A stretch of 64,000 bases of DNA. Origin: Cenococcum geophilum 1.58. Taxonomy: Eukaryota > Ascomycota > Dothideomycetes > Gloniales > Gloniaceae. Positions 1 to 12,500 of this stretch are shown piece after piece (positions within the stretch are counted from its first letter, which is position 1; every line of letters starts with the position of its first letter). Position numbers and translations under genes: made by a program. The stretch is taken from assembly GCA_001692895.1 (NCBI GenBank), contig KV748255.1:434001-498000 (forward strand), written 5' to 3'. The notes under the pieces are model-generated. The model was not told the origin of the DNA, searched no databases, and saw only the letters and a list, made by a program, of their open reading frames with translations.

Positions 1-742
1 ATTTGCTCTTTATTAAGCTAATTAAGTGCGATCTGGTTTAGTAATCGGTCTTTAATCTTGCTAATAATCCAGCATATACGCTCTTTAGTATTATTTTATA
101 TTATTAGTATCTTAAAGAAGTTGTCTACCTTATAAACCCAATCGTCTAACTACTGGGCGTTAGGTCTATGGCGGAGTTCTAAACTACTAAAGGCCTTAGC
201 TAGTTAGTCTATATCCTTTTTCCGTTTATAGTATAGATAACTCTTTAAGTCTTCTATACCTCCTTAGGTAGGTACTAAGTAGCTTTTAGGAAGCCCTTAG
301 CCTTAACTAGGTTGTAAAAGAATTTACCTAGCTTGAATTAGACCCTACTAGATTTAAATTTGCCCTTAGAGGGTTCTAATATATTTATTAGTAGCTTCCT
401 CCTATATAGCTTCTGAGAGCCTTATAATAGCTTCCCAATATCCATCTTAAAGGAGATTAGTATAGGGCTCTTAACCTTCTAAACTTAGGCCTAGGGAGGC
501 TCCTACTATAGAGGTAGTGTTAGTACTAGTAGCTAGTATAGGCTTCCCAATGAGGCTCGGGTCTTAAGTTAGTGATTAGCTTAGATTACCTAAAGGGGTA
601 GGCCCGCTTAGCTTGTAAGTAGTTTATACACCGCTACTATACTAATTATGGGCCAGTGGTCTTCTAGAAGGGTTCCAGTTAGTTCCCTAGTCAGACGCGT
701 TAGTATATTCCTCTGGCATTTCTAGCTTAAGGAAATATCTTA
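1..742 (-). pseudogene. RIP-decayed gag-like coding fragment (first part; split by element K)
   Basis: On the minus strand a protein-like frame runs from about 742 to 1. It includes readable stretches such as LDDWVYKVDNFF followed by a W-I-I-S-K-I-K segment near 40-170, which resembles the core of retrotransposon gag proteins. Stops are TAG/TAA in RIP-type contexts. The frame resumes beyond 22,193 after the 21-kb element K, whose 8-bp target duplication lies inside it. The fragment leaves the window at position 1, so its family was not determined. It could also be another mobile-element ORF of gag type. Confidence 0.5.
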
Positions 743-840
743 GAGTCGCCCAGTGCTTTAATCTATATTCAATATTAATTAAAGTTATTAAATATTAAAT
801 ATTAATCATTTAATATTCAATATCAATACAAAAAGTGTTA
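743..840 (+). repeat. Left TSD (743-750) and AT-rich terminal inverted repeat of K
   Basis: GAGTCGCC is followed by CAGTGCTTTAATC and then very AT-rich sequence built of TTAATATT-like words. The first ~30 bases match the inverted right end with about two differences, and beyond that only the AATATT-rich character is shared. Confidence 0.8.
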
Positions 841-964
841 ATATTTAATATATTAAATATTGAAAAAATATATACATATACTAAGAATATTTAATTTTAT
901 AGCTAAATAGGCCTATATTATGCCCATATATATACTAGGCTATATGCATAGGTGAATAAACATC

Positions 965-1124
965 AGGAAATTTTTTTTTGGCCCCGTTATTGTAAGCGAA
1001 AATCAGGGTCTACAAAACCTGCGTAAGTCGCAATTTTGGCAATTTGCGGGCAATTTACAGCAATTTACTACAAACACACAACCCTAATTTTCGGCCACAA
1101 CAACGTGGCTAAAAAAAATTTCCT
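965..1124. mobile_element. 160-bp MITE-like inverted-repeat element inside K
   Basis: The segment starts AGGAAATTTTTTTTTGGCC and ends with its inverse, GGCTAAAAAAAATTTCCT. A second inverted match lies inside it: GCGAAAATCAGGGT against ACCCTAATTTTCGGC. The arms therefore span roughly 45 bases. It keeps many CA/TG dinucleotides, unlike its surroundings, as expected for a repeat too short for RIP or for a later arrival. No clean target duplication is visible, although ATGCATAGG occurs on both sides (946-954; 1130-1138). A fragment with the same terminal motif occurs at about 21,930-21,957 near the other end of K. Confidence 0.65.
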
Positions 1125-1129
1125 AATGC

Positions 1130-2050
1130 ATAGGAAGTGTAACCGTAGGGGCAGGCCAGTAGACCTCTCTTATTAAATACGAAATTGCCATATATTAATA
1201 GGCACACTCCTAGTTCTTTAAGCGGCAAGTTAGCAGACTTCTATTATTAAGTATAAAATTGCCGTATATTGCCTGGCATATTGCCCAGTTTCTTAAGTGG
1301 CAAGTTAGTATACTTTAGTCATTGGGCACAAAACTGCCACACATCGCCTGGCACATCGCCTAGTTCCTTAAGCTGTAAGCTAGTAGACTTCTATTACTAA
1401 GCGCGAAACTACTATACATTACCTAGCACATTGCCCAGTTCTTTAAGCGGTAAGCTAGTAGACTTCCACTACTAAGCATAAAGTTGCCGTATATTGCTAG
1501 GTATATTGCCCAATTCTTTAAATTACAAGCTAGCAGGCGTCGCCCATTAGTAGAGTATTCTAATATATTAGCTTACATATTACCTAGTTCCTACGTTATA
1601 AGCTAGTAGACTTATTATATTAACAGAGCACCATAATATATTGCCTGGCGCATTACTTAGGTCCTTAAATAGTAAGCTAGCAGTTGTTACTTATTACTAG
1701 AGCACTGCGATATATCCAGTCGCTTATTGCCCAGTTCCTTAAATAGCAAAATAGTAAACTTCTCTTATTAATATAAGAATTGCGGCATATTGCCGATATA
1801 TTGCCCTATTCTATAAAAAACAACCTAATATACCTTCCATTAACTGTAAGAATACAGTATATCGCTAAAAAACATTGCTTACTCCATTAAAAAAAAACCC
1901 CAGTATATACCTTCTATCAGCCATAAGACTGCGGCATATTGCCCACTATATTGCCCAATTCTCAAAACAACAGCCTAGTATACTTCTTTTACCAAATAAG
2001 ACTTTGCAGCAAATTGCCTAGCATATTACTTAATTCTGCGCTAAAATATT
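1130..2050 (-). repeat. Array of ~12 tandem 75-bp units (25-residue protein repeat), copy 1
   Basis: The junction word AGTTCYTTAAGCGGYAAGCT recurs every ~75 bases, at about 1209, 1283, 1358, 1433, 1508, 1582, 1656, 1730, 1803, 1877, 1948 and 2028, decaying toward the high-coordinate end. Because 75 is divisible by three, the unit reads as a 25-residue repeat on the minus strand, with recognisable pieces such as KELGN.PGN and QFRA. TAG/TAA stops fall at likely Gln/Trp codons. It follows the helicase domain in the same orientation, so it is most simply the C-terminal tail of that protein. Confidence 0.75.
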
Positions 2051-5000
2051 AAAAATACCTCACTAGAACACTTCCACTAGCTGCTCCTTTAAACTCCCTA
2101 GCTTATTCATATCTACGTCTAGTATCTCGTCTACAGCAGTCTTTTTAAACTTATGCTTATTTAGAATTCCAACCTTAATACAGGAAGCCGTGTTATATAA
2201 AATATATGCTGTTATAAGAGGGTTTTCTTAGCTAATTCGGTAGATGCGGTATATAAACTGTTCCTATTTACTAAAGGACGGATTAAGCTCTATAAGTACA
2301 ATAAAGTATACCTTATTAAGGGTAATACCCTCTGTAATAGCCTTTAGAGATAATAAAAGAATCTATAGTCTGCTTAGCTGCTTCTACGAGTTATAGATAA
2401 TATAGTTCTTTTACTTTGGTAATATTCCTCTAGGGAGATATATAACAGCGTTCTCGCTATATTTAGCAACTAAGGCCTAAAATAAGTATTAACTTAGAGT
2501 TCTGGTTAAGTAAGCTGCTGTTAAGAGGTAAAAAGATAAAGTGTTTTGTTACTTACTGCTATATATACCGCCCTAATAGTTAGGAAATTAGTGCCAATAA
2601 CAACCTTACTATAATACCCCCCAACGTTTTTTAATTATATAACTTCTTTATAGATAGCTAAAAGCGCCTCAAACTTTATATTACCGTAAAGAATTTCCTC
2701 TTTATTCTTATCCAAGATGCTTCTAATAGGAGATTTAATTAATTTTGCGTGAAATTTTGCTTATATATCAATTTTGTTGTCATTTAGCAGATCCTTATTA
2801 CATCTATCCTTCTATAAAAGTAACCCAGGCGTTATTACTGCAACACAGCACGCAAAGTAGGTGCTTAAGGAGGTACCAGCTATTTATACTGGTTGGTTCC
2901 CCTTAAAACAACTATCTTCTTTCCATTTAACCATTTTCTACTAAAATGCCTCTTCTATTTCTAACGCCATTATACTTTCTATACCCTATAGCAATTTAAT
3001 TTCTATAGTTCTATACTTATAGTTTAGGTAGTAAATTTAGAGCTCGCCTAAAACAACTTTTAATTTTCTTCTATCAAAGCCGATGGTATTTAAGGTATGG
3101 CGAATTTTAAAGTTTATAAATATTTCTCCACTAACCTAAACCGATTCTTTATATACCGTAAACTATAAAACCCCTTTAGGGTTGCTCTTTCCTTATTTTA
3201 AAAAATAACTCTATAGCTTCGCCATTTTTTTAACTTTAACGGACGTGCATTTTTTAAGAATGCTATTATCTTAGGCGCTTGCCCAATCTAGATCTAAAAG
3301 GCCACTTATAATAAACTAACATATATCTACAACACCATTCTCTATTAGAGTCCCTAATATAGCCCAAATAAAGAATCTGAGGCGTTTTAGTATAGTACTT
3401 TTATAGAAATAAAGAAATTGGTTAACTATAGTCTCTTTATTCTTCTTATTATAAAACTTATCCTATAAAACCCTACTAAAAAACGTGGTTTTAACCAACT
3501 ACTAACCTTTATCCTCTTACTTACCGTTAGATAAGAAGCGGTAGACTCTTCTAGTAATTATGAAGTTATTAATAACACGCTATTTTAGGCATTTGGATGT
3601 TATAATTATAACAAATCTTATTACTAAGGCAGCCGGGGTACTAACTAAAGGATTACCCTTTTTAAGTAGTAGGATACTATTAGAGAACCATAGGCAAGGG
3701 GTTTTTACTTTATCTATAAGAGCCTAACGAGTATTTAAAGTATTATGGGCGGTTTAGTTTCCTAACGTTTTTATTTCTAGCCACTTATCTAAAGTCGGCT
3801 ACTCTATGCCTGGAGAAACATCTGCCGTTAAATAGTATATTATAACTCTTAGCGGTGCCTGCGCTTGCGTTACAAGTAGTAAGTCTTTAAATAATAAGAT
3901 ATAATTATCTCTCCAGGTAGTAATAATATGTGGAACTACGATAACTAGGCTAGTACTATACTGTTTACGTATTATAGATATAGCGTTATAATTTACGCAC
4001 AAGTATAGTAGAGGCACTCTATCCTAGCTAGGACACTTAATACTATTAGCCTAGTGGCCCTCCGGTAGATATTAAGTAGCATTTCTAGCCGCTTAATTAG
4101 TAGCTACTTTATCTAGGTTTATAGTATAGTAGTAGTTAAGGATAATAGTTAAGTATGCGGTTACTATTTTACCGGTCCCCATGCCGTCTATAAGAACCCC
4201 ACTATTTAGCTCTATACGTTCCTGGTAGAACATCTTAGATATACTATATAGCTAGTATAGGAACGCTCTAAACTCTAAATTTAGACCCTATCTACAGGAA
4301 ACAGGGACCATATTATTCCCTAGGAGGGCCCCTTTAGAAACCCCCTATAGCTTAGCTAAGCGTTTATATATTTACTACTCTATTCTCTTAACCTTACCGC
4401 CTACTTTTGCTATAGCGGCTTCTTAAAATCTAAAAAAAGCTAACGTTAGTCTAATTTAAGATGTACTCTATATGCTTATATACCCATACCTTTACTTAAT
4501 ATAATTAGTAGCCTCTGCCTCCCTATCGGCTTCATTTATCGTATCTTTAAGGGCCTTTTTTTCTAGGTTATCGTCTTCTACAGAAACCTATATGGTGTTA
4601 CTAGCTAGATTGTCTACGGTTATAACCTATAGTTAAGCTAGTTTAGGATCCGGAGCGGTTACGCTTTAGAGAGCATTATAATTGTCTTTATTCTCCTTTA
4701 TACTATTAGGACCCCCTATAGGCTAGATAGTTAGACTACCGCGGCCGTCCTTAGCAGCTTGCCGCAATTTGCCTTTAGATACTCTAGTAGGTTACTCCCT
4801 TTTATAACTATATTTCTTCCAACCTAATAAACTTAGAATGCTGTTATACGCTAATAAGGTTAATAAAGCATCGCTTTTACTTTTAATATCTTTATTAACG
4901 AACTTATTATCTAAGTACTCTAAGTGCTTACGGGTCTGCTTAGATATAGTCTTCCGCCATTTCTTATGTATAGGCTTACCGCGCAAAGACTGGCGAATTA

Positions 5001-6250
5001 GGGTATTAGCGATGCTAGGAGGGTTTATACTCTACTTGCGCGGTATTTAGTATAATATTTCTATAATTAAATGCTCGGCTGCAATTATTAGTATATAAAT
5101 AGCCAGATGTTGTTAAAAGAACTTATAATCGGTACTCTTAAGTATAAATTCTACTTTACTTCTATGGTATAGTATATATTGCTAAAATGCGGCTTATAAT
5201 GCCCCTTGCTAGGCAATATAAGCCTCCTTATAGGATTTAATATTAACCTATATAATTTAATCCTTATCTAAGTTAAACCCTATTAATACTGCAACCTCTT
5301 AAAATAGCGAAAAACTAATTTCTTTAATTGTTAGAGTTTCTGTATTAGCTTCTATAATGTTATAGATTATATAAAGCTCTATAGTATTTTAGGTGGTTAA
5401 GTTTATTCTTTAAAATTAGAAGGTTATATTTTTAAACAAAAGCGGCTTGCCTAATAATATAGGGCCTAGTGATTCCGAGATTTGCTTGGGAGTAAATATA
5501 GGCGTTGGCGTTATTATGGGTTTGAATTTAGGTTAAGTCTAACTTCTAGGTTCTAACTTATTTTGCCGTTTTATAGTATTAGTTCTCTAAGATATTATTA
5601 AAGTAATAATAGTATCTTTAGACTAGCTCTCTAAAATACCTTCCCTCTTAGGTAAGTTACTAAGGACCTTCTAAACAAAGTTATTGCGTAGTATTTTATC
5701 TTTAGCAGTATAAAACGCGACTTTATTAAGCCTGGCCTCTACTATATTATCTAAGATTATCTTCTTAATTTCCTTAAGGCGATAAGTATTAATTTCCTAT
5801 CCATTTATAATATCCAAGTCCTTTATAGTAATATGTAAAGATACTAAAATAGGATAAAGAAGAAGTAAAGCGTTATTATATAAGAGCGGAAGAATCTAGT
5901 TAGTATTTAGTAAAGGTATAAGTCTAAAGTAGGTAGGTAAGACAAACTAATTATAAAAATGAATTAACTGGGTAGATTACCGCAGTTCTGGGGTATAAAT
6001 CACGGCTTAAAGCAGTAATTAGCGGTTAAACTAATTAATTAACTAATTAATGTCGCGTAGAGGTGCCGTGCGAGAGTTAGTTAAGGTAGTAGAGGTAAGG
6101 AGTTAGGCAAAGTAGATATTAAAGTTAAGTGCTCCCGCAGTAACGCTAGTAGGCAAATTACCGTCATCTAATGCTTATTAATGGCAAGGTAAATTAAGAA
6201 GTTCTAGTAAATACACAGAATGCCGAGTCTAGCGGCATTTTGCGGCAGAT
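1130..6250 (-). pseudogene. SNF2-type helicase pseudogene with C-terminal 25-residue repeats, copy 1
   Basis: Read on minus, the Walker A/motif I region is at about 4,160-4,200 (GVLIDGMGTGK, then a T-A-Y-L-T-I-I-L helix). The C-terminal helicase lobe lies at about 2,090-2,370, with LLLSLKAITEGITL, a V-Y-F-I-V-L-I-E-L-N-P-S stretch and an arginine-bearing YRIYRI corresponding to motifs V-VI. SNF2-family proteins are DNA-translocating ATPases. A short relatively intact stretch, rich in Lys, is at 4,792-4,986. The protein ends in the 25-residue repeats at 1,130-2,050. Stops occur throughout, so it cannot make a full product. A paralogous copy at 8.5-13.4 kb aligns along the same length. The start codon was not resolved, and the N-terminal part (~5.0-6.25 kb) contains no domain I recognise. 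Confidence 0.7.
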
Positions 6251-8525
6251 TGCCTTAGGTAGTATAAGTCTTATATAGTTATAATTTTTAGGATTTAAGA
6301 ACTAAACTAACTTATTAGTTTATTAAACCTTGTAAATCCTGCCTTAACTACTAATATAAAAAGGTAATAACTTAGCTAAGTATAGAATTTACGTATTATT
6401 TTTAATTATTTTTTAATAGGAGACTAGGTAAAGCTAATTAAGCCTTTACTATAGCCTCCTTTAAGCCCTTTTATACCGCCCTTAATTGATCCTCTATATT
6501 AAACAGCCGCTGGTTAAACTATTTAACCACTTATAGCACTTAATATACCTCATTTAGCGTATATAGTACGTCCTCCCTTATAACCTTAAGCTGGTCCTTT
6601 ACTAAAAGCTCTTAAAACATTACCTTTCTTTAATTTATATTATGCGCTTCGGTTAGTTGCGAATATAGTTTTATAACCTTAGAGATAATCCTACTTTGTT
6701 ACTTAGGCGTCCTAGATTAGATTAACAATAGATATATTTTAAGCCTTTTTAGCTTTTTAAAGTTCCTTAATTTCCGTCTTTAAACTCTCTATTCTAGTAA
6801 TTAGTAGGTAACGCAGTCTGCAAAGCATCCTATCCCTCCTTTATACGACTAATTATCTAACTTACAACATTAAAAAGGTCCCTCTTTATAGTTTTCTAGT
6901 TTCCATAACAGCTATCTCCACAGCACTGTTTTTATTTAACTCGGTTCTCCCTAGACTATATATAGCGGCATTTCTAGCGGCTAGTAGGACAGAATAGGTT
7001 AGCAGAGGCTTCTTAATAGGTAGCTAAGCTGTCTTTATAGCTTTAGCTACCTTACCATTCTTCTCCTACTTAATTAGAAACCCTCTAATCTCCTTCTAGC
7101 AACTATCCGCCGCTTTTCTTCTTTCGCGGCTTTAAAGCTGGCTTAGTGGTCCTATCTCTGTTCTTTAGTAACGCCTTTTTAATATAGGGACGCTTAGTGC
7201 GCTTAGCTAGGGTAGTTATATACCTAGGGTTTTTATTTATCTATAATAGCCGATTAGCGTAAGATATCTATAACTTTTTATTGGCATATATACTATTGCG
7301 ACGTTTACTTTAAAAATAGGTTAAGGGCTAGTATATGGTTAAGTTAAGGGGAAATTGGTTCTAATGCAGAGAGTAGGTAATAAATAGATGGATAGTGTTT
7401 AGTAGTAAGATCTAAGAGGGAAGCTTATCCTTATTAACGTTAAGAATGCGTATAAAGCGGATAGGTGGTAGTAATTTAGGGGAAGACTTTAATAGAGGAT
7501 TATCCTATATAATCGGCAGCTAATTAATAGAGGAAGGGTAGAAACCTATAGTTATAATATTATATATTATAATATTTTGCCTAACTTCCTTAAATATATA
7601 TATAGGTAGTGGCCTTCTGTAGCATTTCATCGGCATCACAAGTTAACGCGTTTTAGTAAGGCTTACTAATAAAATCACGCTAGCTAAAGTACCTGCAGTA
7701 TACTAACCTAGGTAAGAGCGCCCAAAGCGCCTAATATAAAAAGTCTCTTTTACTAGATAAAGGGATATAGAGCTTAAAGCTCCTCACTATTCGGTTATAA
7801 ATCGCCTCTATATTATAACTATTTAATCTATATACCTTTTAGTATTACCTATTTTATAATTAGTAGCGGCTACTACTATAGCTTATTTAAATCTGTAATT
7901 AAGTTAATTATTTAGTAAGGCTCCAAAATAAGGCTCTAGATTTAACTTCGCATATTAATACGTAATTAATGTTAGTAAATAATTTAAAAGAGCCCCTTTC
8001 TGCCACTAGGCCTCTATCGCGACTCCCTACTTTAGTATAGTAATAGAGCCTCCTCCTTAACCAACGTCCTCTCTATAATTGGCGTTTCCTATATCTTTAC
8101 CCACCTCCTGTACGAACCCCCTAGAAATAAGCTTATCGCGATTAAGAAGGTTAAGATAATAATATTATATAAGGCATGCAAACGCGACTATAGTATCGCG
8201 ATTAGGGCATGTATCTAAAACGAGCCGTATACTAGTATAAAGAGAACAGCAGCAGAATAAGCGGGTGTTCTAGATTCTATAGCTAATGCGCCCCTTAATA
8301 GACACTAAGTTAGTAGCAGAGCTCTAGGAGTTACTAATTGGCCTTATATTAAGCACGGAGTTACTAGTAATCTATTCTTCCTCAGCCACATTTTAAATTA
8401 GGTATAGATCTAGAGCTCTAAGAGCTATATTAACTTTATATTCACTCCGCTCTACTAATTAAATAGTTAGATCTAAAGTCTATATTAATTATAACTCTAG
8501 CTAGGAGCTCCAATCTAATAAGATT
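6251..8525 (-). pseudogene. Unidentified decayed coding block(s) between the helicase copies
   Basis: No named domain is recognisable. On minus, about 6,420-7,150 gives charged, helix-prone peptide (for example SLKTEIKELQKAKKA, and a basic segment near 7,060-7,140), suggesting a coiled-coil or basic protein. A second protein-like stretch lies at about 7,660-8,300 (for example NRDTIVAFACL and GSITILK.GVAIEAQW.KGA). Both contain many RIP-type stops. The block has no counterpart after the second helicase copy, so it was not part of the duplicated unit. Function is unknown and the limits are approximate. Confidence 0.35.
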
Positions 8526-8529
8526 ACTG

Positions 8530-9575
8530 CCTTAAAGAGTAAACTAGTAGACTTTAATTACTAAGCGCGAAATTGCCATATATTGCCTAGTATACGCCCA
8601 ATTTCTTAAGCGGCAAGCTAACAGACTTCTATTACTAAGCGAGAAATTGTTATATATTGCCTGGCATATTACCTAGTTTCTTAAGCGGCAAGCTAGTAGA
8701 CTTCTATTACTAAGCGCGAAATTGCTATATATTACCTAGTATACCGCTTAGTTCCTTAAGCGGCAAGCTAGTAAACTTCTATTACTAAGCGTAAAATTGC
8801 TATATATTACCTAGTATACCGCCTAGTTCCTTAAGCAGTAAGCTAGTAAACTTCCATTACTAAGTACGAAGTTGCTATATATTACTAGGCATATTACCTA
8901 ATTCTTTAAATTATAAGCTAGCAGGTGTCGCCTATTAGTAGAGTATTTTAATATATTAGCTTATATATTACCTAGCTCCTACGCCATAAGCTAGCAGACT
9001 TGCTATATTAACAGAGCACCATAATATATAGCCTGGCGCATTACTTAGGTCCTTAAATAGTAAACTAGTAGGCGCTGCTTATTAATAGAGCACTGTAATA
9101 TACCTAATTATACATTGCCTGGTTCCTATATTATAAGCTAGTAGGCTCCTCTTATAAGTAGAGTATTCCAAATATTGGCTCGTATATTACCTAGTTCCTA
9201 CGTCGCAAGCTAGCGGCTTCTTTTATTAACGGAGCACTGCGATATATCACCCGCGTATTACCCGGTTCCTTAAATAGCAAAATAGTACCTTCTTTTATTA
9301 ATGAAAGAATTATAGTATATTGCTAATATATTACCCAGTTCTACAAAAAACAACTTAGTATATGCCTTCTATTAGCCGTAAGACTGCTACATATTGCCGA
9401 GTATATTACTTAATTCTATAAAAAAAACAATCTAGTATTTACCTTTTACTAACCGTAAAACTGCGGAATACTGCCTACTATATTGCCTAATTCTAAAAAT
9501 AATAGTCTATTATACTTCTTCTACTAAAGAAGAATTTACGGTAAACTACCTAGTATATTACCTAATTCCGCGCTA
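8530..9575 (-). repeat. Array of ~14 tandem 75-bp units, copy 2
   Basis: The same 75-bp unit as at 1,130-2,050, with junctions at about 8602, 8677, 8751, 8825, 8900, 8972, 9047, 9119, 9193, 9268, 9340, 9411, 9487 and 9563. The order of degenerate units parallels the first array but with extra units inserted, so unit number has changed since the duplication. It sits directly after the C-terminal helicase lobe of copy 2. Confidence 0.75.
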
Positions 9576-12500
9576 AAAGGATTAAAAATATATCGCTACT
9601 ATAATCTATAACATTTGTATTAGCTACTTCTTTAAATTTCTAGGCTTATTTATGTCTATGTTTTTCTTAAACTTAAGCTTATTTAGAATTCCACTTTCGA
9701 TATAGAAAGCCGTTAATAGTAACACCCTCTATAATAGCCTTTAGAAATAATAAGAGAATTTACAGTCCATTTAGCTGCTTCTATAAGTTATAGATTATAT
9801 AGTCTTTTTACTTTAGTAATGTTCCTCCGGGGAGGTATATAACGGCATTCTTGCTATATTTAGCAACTAAGGCCTAAAATAAGTATTAGCTTAGAGTTCT
9901 AGTTAAGCGTACTACTATTAAGAGGTAAAAAGATAGAGTGTTTTACCACTTACTGGTATATATACCGCCCTAATAAATAAAAAATTTGCTATAATAGCCT
10001 TTAACATATAGTGCTGCTATAATTTCTTTATAGATAGCTAAAAGCGTCTTAAACTTTGCGTTATTATAAAGAATTTCCTCCTTATTCTAATCTAAAATAC
10101 TTTTAATAGGATTTTTAACTGCGTTAGTGTAGTATTAAACTAGATATTTATTTTTTTTATTATCCGGAAGATCCTTATTAAATCTATCCTTCTATAAAAG
10201 TAACCCGGGCGTTATCGCTAGATCATAGTATATAAAGTAGCTGCTTAAGGAGCTGCTGGCCATTCATACTAGTTTTTTCCCAGTAGGAAAACTATCTTCT
10301 CTCTATTTAACCATTTTCTACTAGAATGCCTCTTCTATTTCTAATACTATTACACCTTCTATACTATATAGGAATTTAAGTTCTTTAGTTTTATAATTAC
10401 ACTTTATATGTTAAATTTAGAGCTAGCCTGGGACAGCTTTTAGTTTTCGGTTATTAAAGTTAATAGTATCCCAGTTACGGCGAATAAGAAAATTTACAAA
10501 AATTAGGCCACTAACCTTAACCGATTCTTTATATGTCGCAAACTACAAGGCACTTTTAGGGTTGCTCCTTCCCTGCTTTAAAAATTGGGTCTATAGTTTA
10601 GCTATTTTATTAACTTCCGCGGACGTGTATTTTCTAAGAATACTAGGTTAGCTTAAGTGGTTACCTAATCTATATCTTTAAGGGCGCTTATAATAAACCA
10701 GCATATATTTATAACACCATTCTCTATTACTATGCTGGAAATGGCCTAGGTAAAGAATCTTAGGTGTAGCGGTACTATATTTTTTTTTAAGAACAAAGGA
10801 ATTAGTTAATATAAGTTTCTTAATTTTTTTTATTATAAAACTTATCCTATAAGATTCTGCTAAAGAGTGTAGTTATAACAGTCTATATACTTTTATAGAG
10901 GACCGTTAGAGAACTATAAGCAGGGCGTTTTCTTTTTACCTATAAGAGTCCAACTATTATTTATCGTATTATAATCTGACTAGTCCCCTAAAGTCCCCAT
11001 TTAAAGCCATTCCTAAGGGTTTAGTCGCGCTATTCCTTTAGATATACCTTTTGTCTTATAGTATATTACAAACCATAGTAGCGTCTGCTCTTTTATTATA
11101 AGCATAAAGTCCTTAAATAATAAGATATAATTATCTCTCTAGCTAGTAATTACACTTAGAATTATAATAACTAGATTTACACTATGCTGTCTTTACATTA
11201 TAGATATAGCGTTTTAATTTACATATAAGTATAGAAAAGGTATCTTATCCTAGCTAGGACACTCGGTATCTTTAGCCTAGTTATCCTTCTATAGATACTA
11301 ATTTGTATTTCTAACCGCTTAATTAGCAGCCGCTTTGTTTAGGTTTATAGCATAGTGGTAACTAAGGATAATAGTTAAGTACGCGGTTATAATTTTTCCG
11401 GTTCCTACACTATTAGTAAAAACCCCACCGTTTAGTTACGTGCGCTCTTAGTGGAATATCTTAGATGCGCTATATAGCTAGTATAGGAATAATTTAAACT
11501 TTAGATTTAGACCCCATTTACTAGAAACGGGGACTGGGTTCTTCACTAAGACGGCCTTTTTAGGAACTCTGTATAGCTTAGCTGAATATTTATATATCTA
11601 CTACTCTATTTGTTAAACCTTACCTCCTACTTTAGCTATGGCGGCCTCTTAAAATCTAAAAAGAGCTAATATTAGTCTAATTTAAGATGTACTCTATATA
11701 ACTATATGCTCATACCTTTACGTAATAGGCATTATAGCCTATATCTCCTTAGCTTAGGTTATATTATCCTTAGGTATATTTTTACCTAAGGTATTTTAGA
11801 TTATATTAGTTTCTATAATTTTACTAAGGAAAGCTTTTACGGGTATAGTGTTAAATTATTATATAGAGTTTAAGCTAATTAGGGATATAAAGCAGTTTTG
11901 CTCTAGGGAGTATCGCAATTATCCTTACCGTGCTCTATATTATTGGGATTGTCCGTAGGCTGGATAACTAGATCATTGCGGCTATTCCTAGCAGCTTACC
12001 GTAGTTTACCGTAGTTTGCCCATAGATACCTCTAGTAGGTTGCTTTCTTTTATAATTATATTTCTTCGGACTTAATAGACTTAGAATACCGCTATATATT
12101 AATAAAATAAATAAAGCATTACTCTTATTCTCGCTGTCTTTATTAATAAACTTAATATCTAAGTACTTGCAGATCAGCTTAGGCGTAATCTTCTGCCGTT
12201 TCTTAAGTGCGGCCTTAGCGCGCGAATACTGTAGGTTAGAGTATTAGCAATTCTAGGAGGGTTTATACCCCACTTATTTAGTAATTAGTACAGTGCTTTT
12301 ATAATTAAATGCTTAGCTGTAATTATTAGTATATAGATAGCTAGATATTATTAAAGGGACTTATAATCCGTACTTTTAAGTAGAAATTCTACTCTGCTCC
12401 TATTATATAGCATATATTACTAAAATAAGGCTTATAATGGCCCTTGCTAGGTAATATAAACCTCCTTATTAGTGACTACGTTGAGCTAGGTAATTTTATT

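Noticed and set aside
3799-4017. 72-codon minus-strand open stretch
   Set aside because: It lies inside the helicase-copy-1 coding strand as a short survivor between RIP stops; not an independent gene.
4838-5050. 70-codon plus-strand open stretch
   Set aside because: It is the complement of the better helicase-associated minus-strand frame at 4,792-4,986.
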